Assembly: GCF_008919445.1 (NCBI RefSeq)
Contig: NZ_VSLG01000008.1
Coordinates: forward strand, 1-64,000
Reading direction: 5' to 3'
DNA length: 64,000 nt
DNA from: Serinicoccus kebangsaanensis
GTDB taxonomy: Bacteria > Actinomycetota > Actinomycetes > Actinomycetales > Dermatophilaceae
Every line of letters starts with the position of its first letter. Within the stretch, counting starts at the first letter, position 1. Shown here piece by piece: positions 45,228 to 53,839 of the stretch. Made by a program: the position numbers and the translations under genes. The notes under the pieces are model-generated. The model saw nothing but the letters and a program-made list of their open reading frames with translations. It made no database searches and was not told the origin of the DNA.

Positions 45228-48208
45228 TCGCGGTCCCCTCCCTTGCGCGGCGGCAGGTCCTGCTGCAGGTAGGTGGACCCGCGCCCGGGGATCCCCAGTC
45301 GGGTCTCGGCATACCGCTCGCCGCGGGAGGTGTCCATCGGGCCGCTGATCTCGCCCTCGACCGCCTCGTCGGCGCGCTCGCGGGTGCTCTCGCCCCCGGT
45401 GGCACCGAGCAGGTTGAAGGCCTCCATGACCAGCCCCAGGACGGCGAGGTAGACGCCGAGGTCGAAGACCATCGAGGTGGTCAGGTGGATGTCGAAGAGG
45501 TAGCCGTGCAGCGGCTCGAGGAAGGAGACGTGGCCGATCATGCCCCAGATGCCGGTGCCGACCGCGATGAGCACGCCCAGGGCGACCAGCCGCAGCGGGA
45601 GCCGGGGCGGCCCCACCATCCGGTCGCGCGAGGTCGCGAGGTAGATGAGCGCGACGATCGAGGACCCCACCAGGGCGGCGATGAAGCCGCCTCCCGGGGA
45701 GTTGTGGCCGCGCAGGAAGAGGATGGCCGAGATGATGGCGAGCAGCGGCGCCGTGACGCGCACCAGCAGCTGCATCGGCACGGCGTTGCCCCAGGCCTCG
45801 GTGACGGCGCGGTATGCCGTCGACCCGCGCTCCCGCAGCGGCACCTCCGGCGGCGGCACGTAGTTGCGGTCGGCCTCGGGTGGCGGGTCGAGGTACTTGT
45901 CGCGGACGGTGGAGACGATGGCGACCATCGCGACGGCTGCCATGCCGAGGACGGTCAGCTCGCCGAAGGTGTCCAGCGCACGGAACTCCACGAGGATCGT
46001 GTTGACGACGTTGTCGCCGCTGGTTTCGACGGGGCCTTCCTCGAGATACCAGATCGCGATCTCGCTGCGGTCCCGGCGGCCGGTCAGGGCCCAGGTGGCC
46101 AGGCCGGCGGACAGGCCACCGACGACCGCGAGCAGCAGCGCGGCCTTGTTGCCCCACCGGGGTGCGCGGCCGAAGACCTGCGGCAGCCGCTGCAGGACGA
46201 GCATGATCATCAGGACGGTCAGCGCTTCGACGAGCAGCTGGGTCATGCCGACGTCGGGAGCGCCGAGCGCGAAGATCTGCACCGTCACGGCGGCACCGAC
46301 GGTGGACAGCGCGACCACGGCGGCCAGGCGGGAGTTGGCCCGGCACAGCACGGCGACGGCGATGGCGATGATGACCAGGACCACGATGTCGATCGGGCTG
46401 ATCAGGCCCTCCTGCACGGGGAGCAGGTGGTCGCCCGCGACCAGGACGCCCACACCGCCGAGGACGAGGGCGCCGAGGGCCAGGAACTGCACCGCCACGT
46501 GGCGGGTGGGGTTGTCCGCACGGACCAGCATGGCCAACGACTTCCCGACGTCGGCAGCGGTGTCGTTGATGACCCGGATGACGTCGGCGCCGTCGAAGGA
46601 GAAGGTGTCGTGCTCGCGGGCCGGGAAGAAGAAGCGGCGGCGCAGGATGACGAAGACGCCGACGACGATGATCGCCAGCGAGGTGAGCAGCTCGAGGTTG
46701 ATCCCGTGCCACAGCGCCAGGTGCGGGTGCGGCTCCTCGGCGTCCGCCGGCAGCATGGCGGCTGCGGCGCGACCCACCGGGGTGTCCAGGATGCCCACGA
46801 CGAAGGCCAGCGGCAGCCCGACGACGATCGGCAGCGCGGCGAAGGTGCCCAGCGCCCACGGCGTCGTGTGCAGCGGGCGGTCCTCGGGCCACTTCGCCTG
46901 TCCGCGGCCGTCGAAGAAGCCGTTGAAGACGATCTTGGCGCAGTAGGCGAAGGTGAGCACCGCGGTCAGGGCGACACCGAGGAAGGCCGCCCAGGCCGCG
47001 ACCGGGCCGCCGGGCGCCTCGTGCATGGCGGTGAGGATGCTCTCCTTGGAGACGAAGCCCAGCATGGGCGGGACGCCGGCCATCGACGCGCAGCCGAGCA
47101 CGGTGACCCAGAAGGCGATCGGCATGGCGCTGGAGAGCACCGGCAGCCGGCGCACGTCCCGGGTCCCGGCCGCGTGGTCGACGACGCCGACCATCATGAA
47201 CAACCCGGACTTGAACAGCGCGTGCGCGATGACGTGCAGGATCGCGGCGGCGAGCGCATACTCCGTGCCGACACCGATCGTGGCCACGATGAGCCCGAGC
47301 TGGCTGACCGTGGAGTAGGCCATGAGCTTCTTCAGGTCGGTCTTCTGCAGCGCGAACCAGCCACCGATGGCGCAGGTGACCAGGCCGGTGGAGATGAGCA
47401 GGACGTTCCACACCGGCACGTCGTGGAAGGCGGGCGAGAAGCGCATCAGCAGGAAGATGCCGGCCTTGACCACCGCGGCGGCGTGCAGGTAGGCGCTCAC
47501 CGGCGTGGCGGCCGCCATGGCGTCCGGCAGCCACACGTGGAAGGGGAACTGGGCCGACTTGGTGAAGGCGGCCAGGATCACCAGCAGGGCGATCGTCGCC
47601 GTGAAGCCCGGGCTGGTGTCCCACACCTCGTGCGCCAGCGCCTCGGACAGGGTGGTCGTCCCGGTGCGCACGACCATCGCGGTCACCGCGGCCAGCAGCC
47701 CCAGCCCGCCGAGGAAGGTGATGAGCAGCGTCCGCATCGACGCGGCCTCACCGGCATACCCCGAGCGCGCGATGAGGAAGAAGCTGGCGAGCGAGGTGAG
47801 CTCCCAGCACAGGAAGAGCAGGATCAGGTCGTCCGCGAGCACCAGCCCCACCATGGAGACGGTGAACATCGCCATGTAGAAGTAGAAGGTGAGGTTGCGA
47901 CCCGGCTTGAGGTATGCCGTGGAGTAGGCGAGCACGACCGCGCCGATGACGAGCGCGATGAAGGTGAAGACCGTCCCCAGCCCGTCGGCGCGCAGCGACA
48001 GCTCCAGCCCGAGGGTGGGCACCCAGGGCATCGACCACTCGACCGTCCCGTGGTGCATGACCTCGCGCGCGGCCGGCCAGTATGCCGCCGCCGCCGCGAG
48101 GTAGAGCGCGGCGATCGGCCACCCGGCGTGCCGACCCAGCAGCTTGGTGAGCGGGAAGGTCGCGACGACGGTCACCGCCGAGATGACCAGCGTCCACAGC
48201 AGGCTCAT
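45224..48208 (-). CDS. mnhA: Na+/H+ antiporter subunit A with fused subunit B (MnhAB/MrpAB)
   Basis: A 994-aa protein that joins two Mrp subunits. Residues 1 to about 790 are MrpA, homologous to NuoL: LFLCWELTSLASFFLIA (Glu), FTKSAQFPFHVWLPDAMAAATPVSAYLHAA (Lys), SGLFMMVGVVDHAAGTRDVRRL, then the MrpA-specific C-terminal part with VGMTQLLVEALTVLMIMLVLQRLP and NTILVEFRALDTFGELTVL. Residues from about 820 on are MrpB: LLRGHNSPGGGFIAALV-type segment (FLRGHNSPGGGFIAAL) and TTSMVFDLGVYLAVLGLVMEAFNLLG. Accordingly no separate mnhB exists in the operon. The operon exports Na+ (or other cations) in exchange for protons, giving tolerance to salt and alkaline pH. Confidence 0.94.
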   Translation of the reverse strand: MSLLWTLVISAVTVVATFPLTKLLGRHAGWPIAALYLAAAAAYWPAAREVMHHGTVEWSMPWVPTLGLELSLRADGLGTVFTFIALVIGAVVLAYSTAYLKPGRNLTFYFYMAMFTVSMVGLVLADDLILLFLCWELTSLASFFLIARSGYAGEAASMRTLLITFLGGLGLLAAVTAMVVRTGTTTLSEALAHEVWDTSPGFTATIALLVILAAFTKSAQFPFHVWLPDAMAAATPVSAYLHAAAVVKAGIFLLMRFSPAFHDVPVWNVLLISTGLVTCAIGGWFALQKTDLKKLMAYSTVSQLGLIVATIGVGTEYALAAAILHVIAHALFKSGLFMMVGVVDHAAGTRDVRRLPVLSSAMPIAFWVTVLGCASMAGVPPMLGFVSKESILTAMHEAPGGPVAAWAAFLGVALTAVLTFAYCAKIVFNGFFDGRGQAKWPEDRPLHTTPWALGTFAALPIVVGLPLAFVVGILDTPVGRAAAAMLPADAEEPHPHLALWHGINLELLTSLAIIVVGVFVILRRRFFFPAREHDTFSFDGADVIRVINDTAADVGKSLAMLVRADNPTRHVAVQFLALGALVLGGVGVLVAGDHLLPVQEGLISPIDIVVLVIIAIAVAVLCRANSRLAAVVALSTVGAAVTVQIFALGAPDVGMTQLLVEALTVLMIMLVLQRLPQVFGRAPRWGNKAALLLAVVGGLSAGLATWALTGRRDRSEIAIWYLEEGPVETSGDNVVNTILVEFRALDTFGELTVLGMAAVAMVAIVSTVRDKYLDPPPEADRNYVPPPEVPLRERGSTAYRAVTEAWGNAVPMQLLVRVTAPLLAIISAILFLRGHNSPGGGFIAALVGSSIVALIYLATSRDRMVGPPRLPLRLVALGVLIAVGTGIWGMIGHVSFLEPLHGYLFDIHLTTSMVFDLGVYLAVLGLVMEAFNLLGATGGESTRERADEAVEGEISGPMDTSRGERYAETRLGIPGRGSTYLQQDLPPRKGGDRE

Positions 48209-48274
48209 CGCAGGGCCGCCCTGGACGCACCGACGCTGCCGTGGCAGCGGGGGGTCGGCCGGGACATGCGGATC

Positions 48275-48303
48275 AGGCTACCAATGCGTGACCCGACGTC
48301 ACC
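48275..48303 (-). promoter_or_regulatory. promoter of the mnh operon
   Basis: Minus strand: GGTGAC (48298-48303), 17 bases, TAGCCT (48275-48280). The TSS would be near 48268, giving a leader of about 60 nt before ATG 48208. One of the few sites here with both -35 and -10 elements. Confidence 0.5.
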
Positions 48304-48370
48304 GCTCGTCTGCGAAGTGCTTGGCCACGGCCGGCCGCCGTGCGCCACGCCACCTCGGTGCGTCACCCGA

Positions 48371-51300
48371 CTAGGACGTGCCGAGGATCTCCCTGATCGT
48401 CGGGTCGTCGGCGTAGTCCGCCGGCACGTTGCCTCGATCATCAGCGGCGTTCGTGACCGCCCCTGCTTCGACAAGGCTCTGGACGACCCCGAGGCAACCG
48501 GCCTGGGCGGCGAAGTGCAGGGGTGTGACGCCCCCGTCGTCTGTGGCCTGCTCGTCAGCGCCGGCGTCCAGCAGCAGGTCGGTGGTGCTCTCATGACAGC
48601 GCTGGGCCGCGAAGTGCAGAGGTCGGGATCCGTCCACGTCAATGGGGTCCAAGTCAGCGCCGGCTCCCACGATCGCCTCGACGGAGTCGTCCTGGCCCCG
48701 GAGCGCAGCCTCGTGGAGAGGGGATCGCGAGCTGGGTGACCCGTCGGGGTCGGCTCCCTCGGCCAGCAGCAAGATCAGGGTGTCCTCGTGTTCGTTGGCG
48801 GCGGCCGCGAACAGGGGTGATGCTCCATCATCATCAGCGCGGTCGATGTCGGCACCGACGTCGAGAAGTAGCTTCACGACATCATTGTTGCCGCGGTTCG
48901 CGGCGGCGAGCAGCGCGGTGGTGCCGTCGGAGAATCTGACGGTGTTCGCGTTCGCTCCTGCACGGATGAGTCGGGCGACGGTCTCAGTTTGGCCGTTGAG
49001 GGACGCCGCCCACAGCGCCGTTGCCCCGTCAGCGATGGGTCTGTCGACCCGAGCACCAGCGTCGAGGAGTTGTCCGACGATGTCGTCGTGGCCCAGCCTG
49101 GCCGCGGTGTAGAGCGGATGAATCGCGTCGTCGTTTAGGGTCGCCATCACGGGCGCCCCTACGCCGAGCAGGATACCGACCACTTCGGTGCAGCCGGAAC
49201 GGGTCGCGACCCACAGCGCGGTCCTGCCGTCGTCATCGCGGGCCTGGACCAACCGTGGATCCTCCCCGATGAAGTCGCGGACGACGTCCGCCTCACAGCC
49301 ACTCGCGGCGTCCAGCAACTGATCGTCGACGCCACCAGTCGACTCGGTCTGCAGTTCCGACGGGATGGGCTCGGTCCCATTGACGACGCCCCCGGTCGCC
49401 GAGTTCGTGGCCTGGTCCGCCCAGTCCTCGTCGGGGTCGGCAAGCATGTCGTAGGTACAGGATTCGAGCAAGGGGCCGGGGGCGACGCCTGAGTCGATGC
49501 ACGCCTTCTCAGCGGCTTCGCGTGCTTCCGGAGGGAAGTCACTGAGCGATGCGAGTTGTCCAGGCAGAGCGGTGAACTCGTCCGTGAGATAGTCGCTGGC
49601 GTCGCCGTCGGCGAACAGCCGCTCCTCTGGTGTCACTCGCCATGACCCCCCGAACCGCCCGTACAAGCCATCGATTGTCCTGAGTTCGGCCACGGACATC
49701 ACTTCGCCGTCGCGCGTGCTTAGGTCGTTCTCGGCGTCACCGTCGGGGCTGCCCAACAACCCTTCCGAGGGGCCGTTGCGGAGCTGCAGCTCGATGTTCT
49801 GGGACACACTGAGGTTCTCGATGCGGATGACGTCACCCGAAGGGGAACCGACGACGATCGTCCTTCCCTGACCACCGCTCTCCAGGCGTGCGAAGCCGCT
49901 GTCGTCGAAGCGCACTCCCCCGCGGCCCAACCGGGTCGGCTCCCCGTCGATGAGGACGGGGATGCCTTCCTCGGTCGTATCGCGACTGTCGTCGTACACG
50001 GTCTGCACCGTGTGGGAACCGACCCGGACGGCCACCGCCTGGTTGGAGGTCGCCCGGCCGGGGTTGCCGAGGAATCTCGCCTGCACCTCGAAGTTCTCGC
50101 GCCGCACCAGCACGAACTCTCCGGCTGCCTGGAAGCTGAGCGACACTCCGTCGAATGTTCGCAGGTGTGGCTCACCTTCTGAGGAGGCCAGGGCAAACAG
50201 CAGAACCAAGCCCGTCGTGGCAAGCACCAACCCAAGTGTCATCAGTCCTACACCGAGGAAGGCCCCCGTGACAGTTGTGGCGGCCTCGACGCCCAAAATC
50301 AGGCGGAGACCACCAAACAGTGTGCTGACGGCCATGATCCAGCGCACCCCCGGCTTCCCACTGATCTCTTCGTAGGGAGTCTGGTCATCGGTATGGTCTG
50401 GCACGATCGGGGCGTTGAGATTCGTGCTGGGCAGAGGAACCTCGCGGCCGCCGGTGAGGACGAGGATCGGATTGCCGTCCTCGTCGTAGCGAACACCTTG
50501 CACCTCCTCCAGTTCGTCGGCGGCGGCGGTGAAGTCGCGAGCAACGGGCTGCGCTCGCAACGGTTGGGGGGTACCCGCAGCGAGAACGAGGCCCGGCCTG
50601 GAAGTCGACGGCTGCTCCCGTTCCGCCGGCGCCGCGCCTGCATGGGAGTCTGTTGAACGAGGAAGCTGCGCGAACACGGCTTCGACCGGGATCCCGCCTC
50701 GCGGGATCGTGTCGAGCGGATCCGCCCCCTCGTCCGTCGACTCAGCCACCATCAGGGCGTTGACTGTCGACCCCTCCGCCTCGACCACTGTCTCGGACGC
50801 GACGTGCTGTACGACGCCGTCGCTGTCCGCCCACGTGGTGCCGATCACGACGGCGTAGCCACCGGGACCGTTCACCCCACCTGCGATCGTCCTGGTCACG
50901 GTGAATTCGACACCGTCCAGCGTGACCTCCTCAGTCGCCACGGACCCGTCGAGGGCATCGATCTCGGTGAAGCCGGACGGCAGCAGGGCAGGCCCGTCGA
51001 CCCGGATCCACGGACCGGCCGCCGAGGTCGACAGCATGGTCACTCCGGCCTGCGTCACAGCATGGGCGGTGGTCCCGTCGGAGAGGTCGGCGACAAGTGA
51101 CGTCACCTCGTCCTCGGGCGCTAGGACGGCCTCGACGTCAGCGACCTTCGCCCAGGGACCACCGTCGACGCTGACAAGGGATCGGCCGCGCCAAAGCTGA
51201 GCCTCCTCGGGGAAGTCAGCTTCGACCACCCGGTCCACGGTGGCTGGCGGCGTCGTAGGAATCTGCAGCGACCGCTGCTCGTCGGGTACCTGGGTGGAGC

Positions 51301-51424
51301 ACGAGGACGCCATGAGGGAGAGCGCGATCGGCAAGACGAGGGCCCCCCTGACCCGCAACCAAGAATCCCGGTTCGCGCGACGGTCGTACTGGGCACACAC
51401 CTGTACCACCAACCTCTGACTCAC
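48371..51424 (-). CDS. secreted or membrane-anchored protein with VWD-like domain and ankyrin repeats
   Basis: A 1017-aa multi-domain protein. Residues 20-42 (LRVRGALVLPIALSLMASSC) form a signal sequence with a weak lipobox ending at Cys42. About residues 45-350 are a beta-rich region without a family I know. Two hydrophobic segments at about 363-413 lead into a von Willebrand type D-like domain (about 417-620): GEPHLRTFDGVSLSFQAAGEFVLVR, then EGLLGSPDGDAENDL and LYGRFGGSWRV. A Cys-containing helical stretch follows, then about nine ankyrin repeats (about 698-1015), such as GTTALLAAANRGNNDVVKLLLDVGADI. GC content and codon use are visibly lower than in neighbours (AT-richer codons, fewer GCC/CTG), suggesting acquisition. 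Start GTG 51424 is uncertain; a TTG just before LRVRG is an alternative. Confidence 0.82.
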   Translation of the reverse strand: MSQRLVVQVCAQYDRRANRDSWLRVRGALVLPIALSLMASSCSTQVPDEQRSLQIPTTPPATVDRVVEADFPEEAQLWRGRSLVSVDGGPWAKVADVEAVLAPEDEVTSLVADLSDGTTAHAVTQAGVTMLSTSAAGPWIRVDGPALLPSGFTEIDALDGSVATEEVTLDGVEFTVTRTIAGGVNGPGGYAVVIGTTWADSDGVVQHVASETVVEAEGSTVNALMVAESTDEGADPLDTIPRGGIPVEAVFAQLPRSTDSHAGAAPAEREQPSTSRPGLVLAAGTPQPLRAQPVARDFTAAADELEEVQGVRYDEDGNPILVLTGGREVPLPSTNLNAPIVPDHTDDQTPYEEISGKPGVRWIMAVSTLFGGLRLILGVEAATTVTGAFLGVGLMTLGLVLATTGLVLLFALASSEGEPHLRTFDGVSLSFQAAGEFVLVRRENFEVQARFLGNPGRATSNQAVAVRVGSHTVQTVYDDSRDTTEEGIPVLIDGEPTRLGRGGVRFDDSGFARLESGGQGRTIVVGSPSGDVIRIENLSVSQNIELQLRNGPSEGLLGSPDGDAENDLSTRDGEVMSVAELRTIDGLYGRFGGSWRVTPEERLFADGDASDYLTDEFTALPGQLASLSDFPPEAREAAEKACIDSGVAPGPLLESCTYDMLADPDEDWADQATNSATGGVVNGTEPIPSELQTESTGGVDDQLLDAASGCEADVVRDFIGEDPRLVQARDDDGRTALWVATRSGCTEVVGILLGVGAPVMATLNDDAIHPLYTAARLGHDDIVGQLLDAGARVDRPIADGATALWAASLNGQTETVARLIRAGANANTVRFSDGTTALLAAANRGNNDVVKLLLDVGADIDRADDDGASPLFAAAANEHEDTLILLLAEGADPDGSPSSRSPLHEAALRGQDDSVEAIVGAGADLDPIDVDGSRPLHFAAQRCHESTTDLLLDAGADEQATDDGGVTPLHFAAQAGCLGVVQSLVEAGAVTNAADDRGNVPADYADDPTIREILGTS

Positions 51425-51536
51425 GGCTCGTCGCCGCGAGCCGCCTCCGAAGTCTAGCGCCGTTGACGGGTGCGTGGCCGGTCCTTGAACCGCGCCGTGC
51501 GACGACGGGCGTGCTCGGGCCTCCGCGTGCGCCAGA

Positions 51537-51542
51537 TAGGCT
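51537..51542 (+). promoter_or_regulatory. -10 element of leaderless purD
   Basis: TAGGCT followed by eight bases and GTG 51551. Confidence 0.55.
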
Positions 51543-51550
51543 GCTGGCCC

Positions 51551-52861
51551 GTGGTGGTCCTCGTCCTCGGCTCCGGTGCGCGTGAGCACGCCCTGGTCCG
51601 TTCCCTGGCCCTCGACCCCGAGGTCGACCGGGTGGTGGCGCTGCCCGGCAACCCGGGGATCGCCGCCCTCGCCGACTGCCTGCCGGGCGACCCCGCCGAC
51701 CCTGACGTCGTCACCGCGGCGGCGCGGGCCGAGGGTGCCGACCTGGTCGTCGTGGGTCCCGAGGCTCCGCTGGTCGCCGGGGTGGCCGACGCCCTCGCGG
51801 ACGAGGGCATACCGTGCTTCGGCCCCTCGGCGCGGGCGGCCGCGCTCGAGGGGAGCAAGGCCTTCGCCAAGGAGGTCATGGCGGCGGCCGGTGTCCCGAC
51901 CGCCGCGGCCCACGTGTGCACGCGGATCGACGAGGTGCAGCACGCGCTGGACGCCACCGGACCGCCCTACGTCGTCAAGGAGGACGGCCTCGCCGCGGGC
52001 AAGGGCGTGGTCGTCACGACGGACCGTGACCAGGCGGTCGAGCACGCGACCGCGTGCCTGACCCGCGGAGAGGGCAGGGTGGTCGTCGAGGACTTCCTCG
52101 ACGGACCCGAGGTCTCCGTCTTCTGCCTCAGCGACGGCCACGACGTCATCGCCCTCGAGCCAGCGCAGGACTTCAAGCGGGTCGGCGCCGGCGACACGGG
52201 CCCCAACACCGGCGGGATGGGGGCATACTCCCCCCTCCCCTGGGCGCCCGAGGACCTCGTGCCGCAGGTGCTCGACACCATCGCCCGGCCCACGATCACG
52301 GAGATGGCCGTCCGCGGTATGCCCTTCGTCGGGGTGCTCTACGTCGGCCTGGCGCTCACCTCGACCGGGCCGCGGGTGGTGGAGTTCAACGCCCGCTTCG
52401 GCGACCCGGAGACGCAGACCGTGCTGGCGCGGCTCCGGACCCCGCTGGGTCGCGTGCTGCGCGCCGCCGCCCGGGGCGAGCTGGGCGGGCTGCCCGCCCT
52501 GGAGTGGTCGCCGCGCACCAGCGTCAACGTCGTCATCGCCGCCGAGCACTACCCCGCAAGCCCGACCACGGGCGACCCGATCAGCGGGATCGAGCAGGCC
52601 GAGCAGGTCGACGGGGTGCACGTCCTGCACGCGGGGACCCGCCCGAGCGACGACGCCGACGGCGATCTCGAGGCGCCCGGTCTCGTCTCGGCCGGCGGCC
52701 GCGTGCTCAGCGTCGTGAGCCTCGCCGACGACCTGCCGCAGGCCCGCGCCCGCGCCTACGCCGCCGCCGGCCGGATCGACCTGCGCGGCAGCCACCACCG
52801 GCCCGACATCGCCCTCGCCGCCGAGCAGGGCCAGGTCGCCGTCCCGACGCAGGAGTCCTGA
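51551..52861 (+). CDS. purD: phosphoribosylamine-glycine ligase PurD
   Basis: Makes glycinamide ribonucleotide in step 2 of purine synthesis. The 436-aa ATP-grasp enzyme starts VLVLGSGAREHALVRSL, with GNPGIA, VVGPEAPLVAGVADAL, CFGPSARAAALEGSKAFAKEVM, YVVKEDGLAAGKGVVV (ATP lysine), NTGGMGAYSPLP and FVGVLYVGLALT...VVEFNARFGDPETQ. Every PurD landmark is in place. Start GTG 51551 (or the adjacent GTG 51554) follows a -10 element; in-frame codons upstream would extend across it. It heads a purD-purC-purL cluster and is divergent from the ankyrin protein gene across 126 bp. Confidence 0.95.
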   Translation: MVVLVLGSGAREHALVRSLALDPEVDRVVALPGNPGIAALADCLPGDPADPDVVTAAARAEGADLVVVGPEAPLVAGVADALADEGIPCFGPSARAAALEGSKAFAKEVMAAAGVPTAAAHVCTRIDEVQHALDATGPPYVVKEDGLAAGKGVVVTTDRDQAVEHATACLTRGEGRVVVEDFLDGPEVSVFCLSDGHDVIALEPAQDFKRVGAGDTGPNTGGMGAYSPLPWAPEDLVPQVLDTIARPTITEMAVRGMPFVGVLYVGLALTSTGPRVVEFNARFGDPETQTVLARLRTPLGRVLRAAARGELGGLPALEWSPRTSVNVVIAAEHYPASPTTGDPISGIEQAEQVDGVHVLHAGTRPSDDADGDLEAPGLVSAGGRVLSVVSLADDLPQARARAYAAAGRIDLRGSHHRPDIALAAEQGQVAVPTQES

Positions 52862-52868
52862 GGTGCCC

Positions 52869-53816
52869 ATGACGCTCCCGCAGCACCAGCTGCTCTACTC
52901 CGGCAAGGTGCGCGAGCTGTATGCCCCGCTGCACGCCGACGGCACCGTCGACGAGTCCCGGCTGCTGCTGGTCGCCTCGGACCGGGTCAGCGCCTACGAC
53001 CACATCCTCGACACCCCGATCCCGGACAAGGGCGCGGTCCTGACCCAGCTCTCGCTGTGGTGGTTCGACCAGTTCGCCGGCCTCGCTCCGCACCACGTCC
53101 TCTCGACCGACGTGCCCGAGCAGGTCGTCGGCCGGGCGGTCTACGTCCGGCGGCTGACGATGCTGCCGGTGGAGTGCGTGGCCCGGGCCTACCTCACCGG
53201 CGGTGGCCTCGCGGAGTATGCCGCGACCGGGTCCGTCTCGGGCGTCCCGCTCCCCCCGGGGCTGGCGGACGGGTCCCGTCTGCCGGAGCCCATCTTCACC
53301 CCGAGCACCAAGGCGCCGGTCGGGCAGCACGACGAGCCGATCAGCCTGGAGCAGGTCGTCGGGCTGGTCGGGCCGCGGCTGGCCGACCGGCTGCGGGCGC
53401 TGACCGTCGACATCCTGGACCGGGGCAACAACATCGCCGCTGGGCGCGGCATCCTCATCGCCGACACCAAGGTGGAGTTCGGCATCGACCCGGCCCAGGT
53501 CCCGCTGAGCGACGACGGCGAGCCGCAGTGGTCCCAGGTCGACCCGGACACGGTCGAGATCACCCTGGCGGACGAGGTGCTCACCCCGGACTCGTCGCGC
53601 TTCTGGCGGGCCGAGGACTGGACGCCCGGCCGGACCCAGACGTCCTACGACAAGCAGGTGCTGCGCGACTGGCTCACCTCGCCCGACAGCGGGTGGGACC
53701 GGGCCGGCGACGCCCTTCCCCCCGCGCTGCCCGGGTCGGTCGTCGAGCTCACGCGCGCCCGTTACGTCGAGGCCTACGAGGCCCTCACCGGGCAGACCTT
53801 CACCCCCGCCCGCTGA
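52869..53816 (+). CDS. purC: phosphoribosylaminoimidazole-succinocarboxamide synthase PurC
   Basis: Joins aspartate to CAIR to form SAICAR. The 315-aa product has [83 protein letters not shown] and LTPDSSRFW, the complete set for the longer bacterial/fungal type of PurC. Start ATG 52869 is preferred to the GTG at 52863 because GAGG of the purD end lies five bases upstream of the ATG. Seven bases separate it from purD, and it is co-transcribed with it. Confidence 0.95.
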   Translation: MTLPQHQLLYSGKVRELYAPLHADGTVDESRLLLVASDRVSAYDHILDTPIPDKGAVLTQLSLWWFDQFAGLAPHHVLSTDVPEQVVGRAVYVRRLTMLPVECVARAYLTGGGLAEYAATGSVSGVPLPPGLADGSRLPEPIFTPSTKAPVGQHDEPISLEQVVGLVGPRLADRLRALTVDILDRGNNIAAGRGILIADTKVEFGIDPAQVPLSDDGEPQWSQVDPDTVEITLADEVLTPDSSRFWRAEDWTPGRTQTSYDKQVLRDWLTSPDSGWDRAGDALPPALPGSVVELTRARYVEAYEALTGQTFTPAR

Positions 53817-53839
53817 CCCACGACGGGAGCCGCACCCCC

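Noticed and set aside
48371-51424. Genomic island or prophage around the ankyrin protein
   Set aside because: Only this gene differs in composition. Neighbours (mnh operon, purD) are core genes, and there is no integrase, tRNA or direct repeat at its borders.
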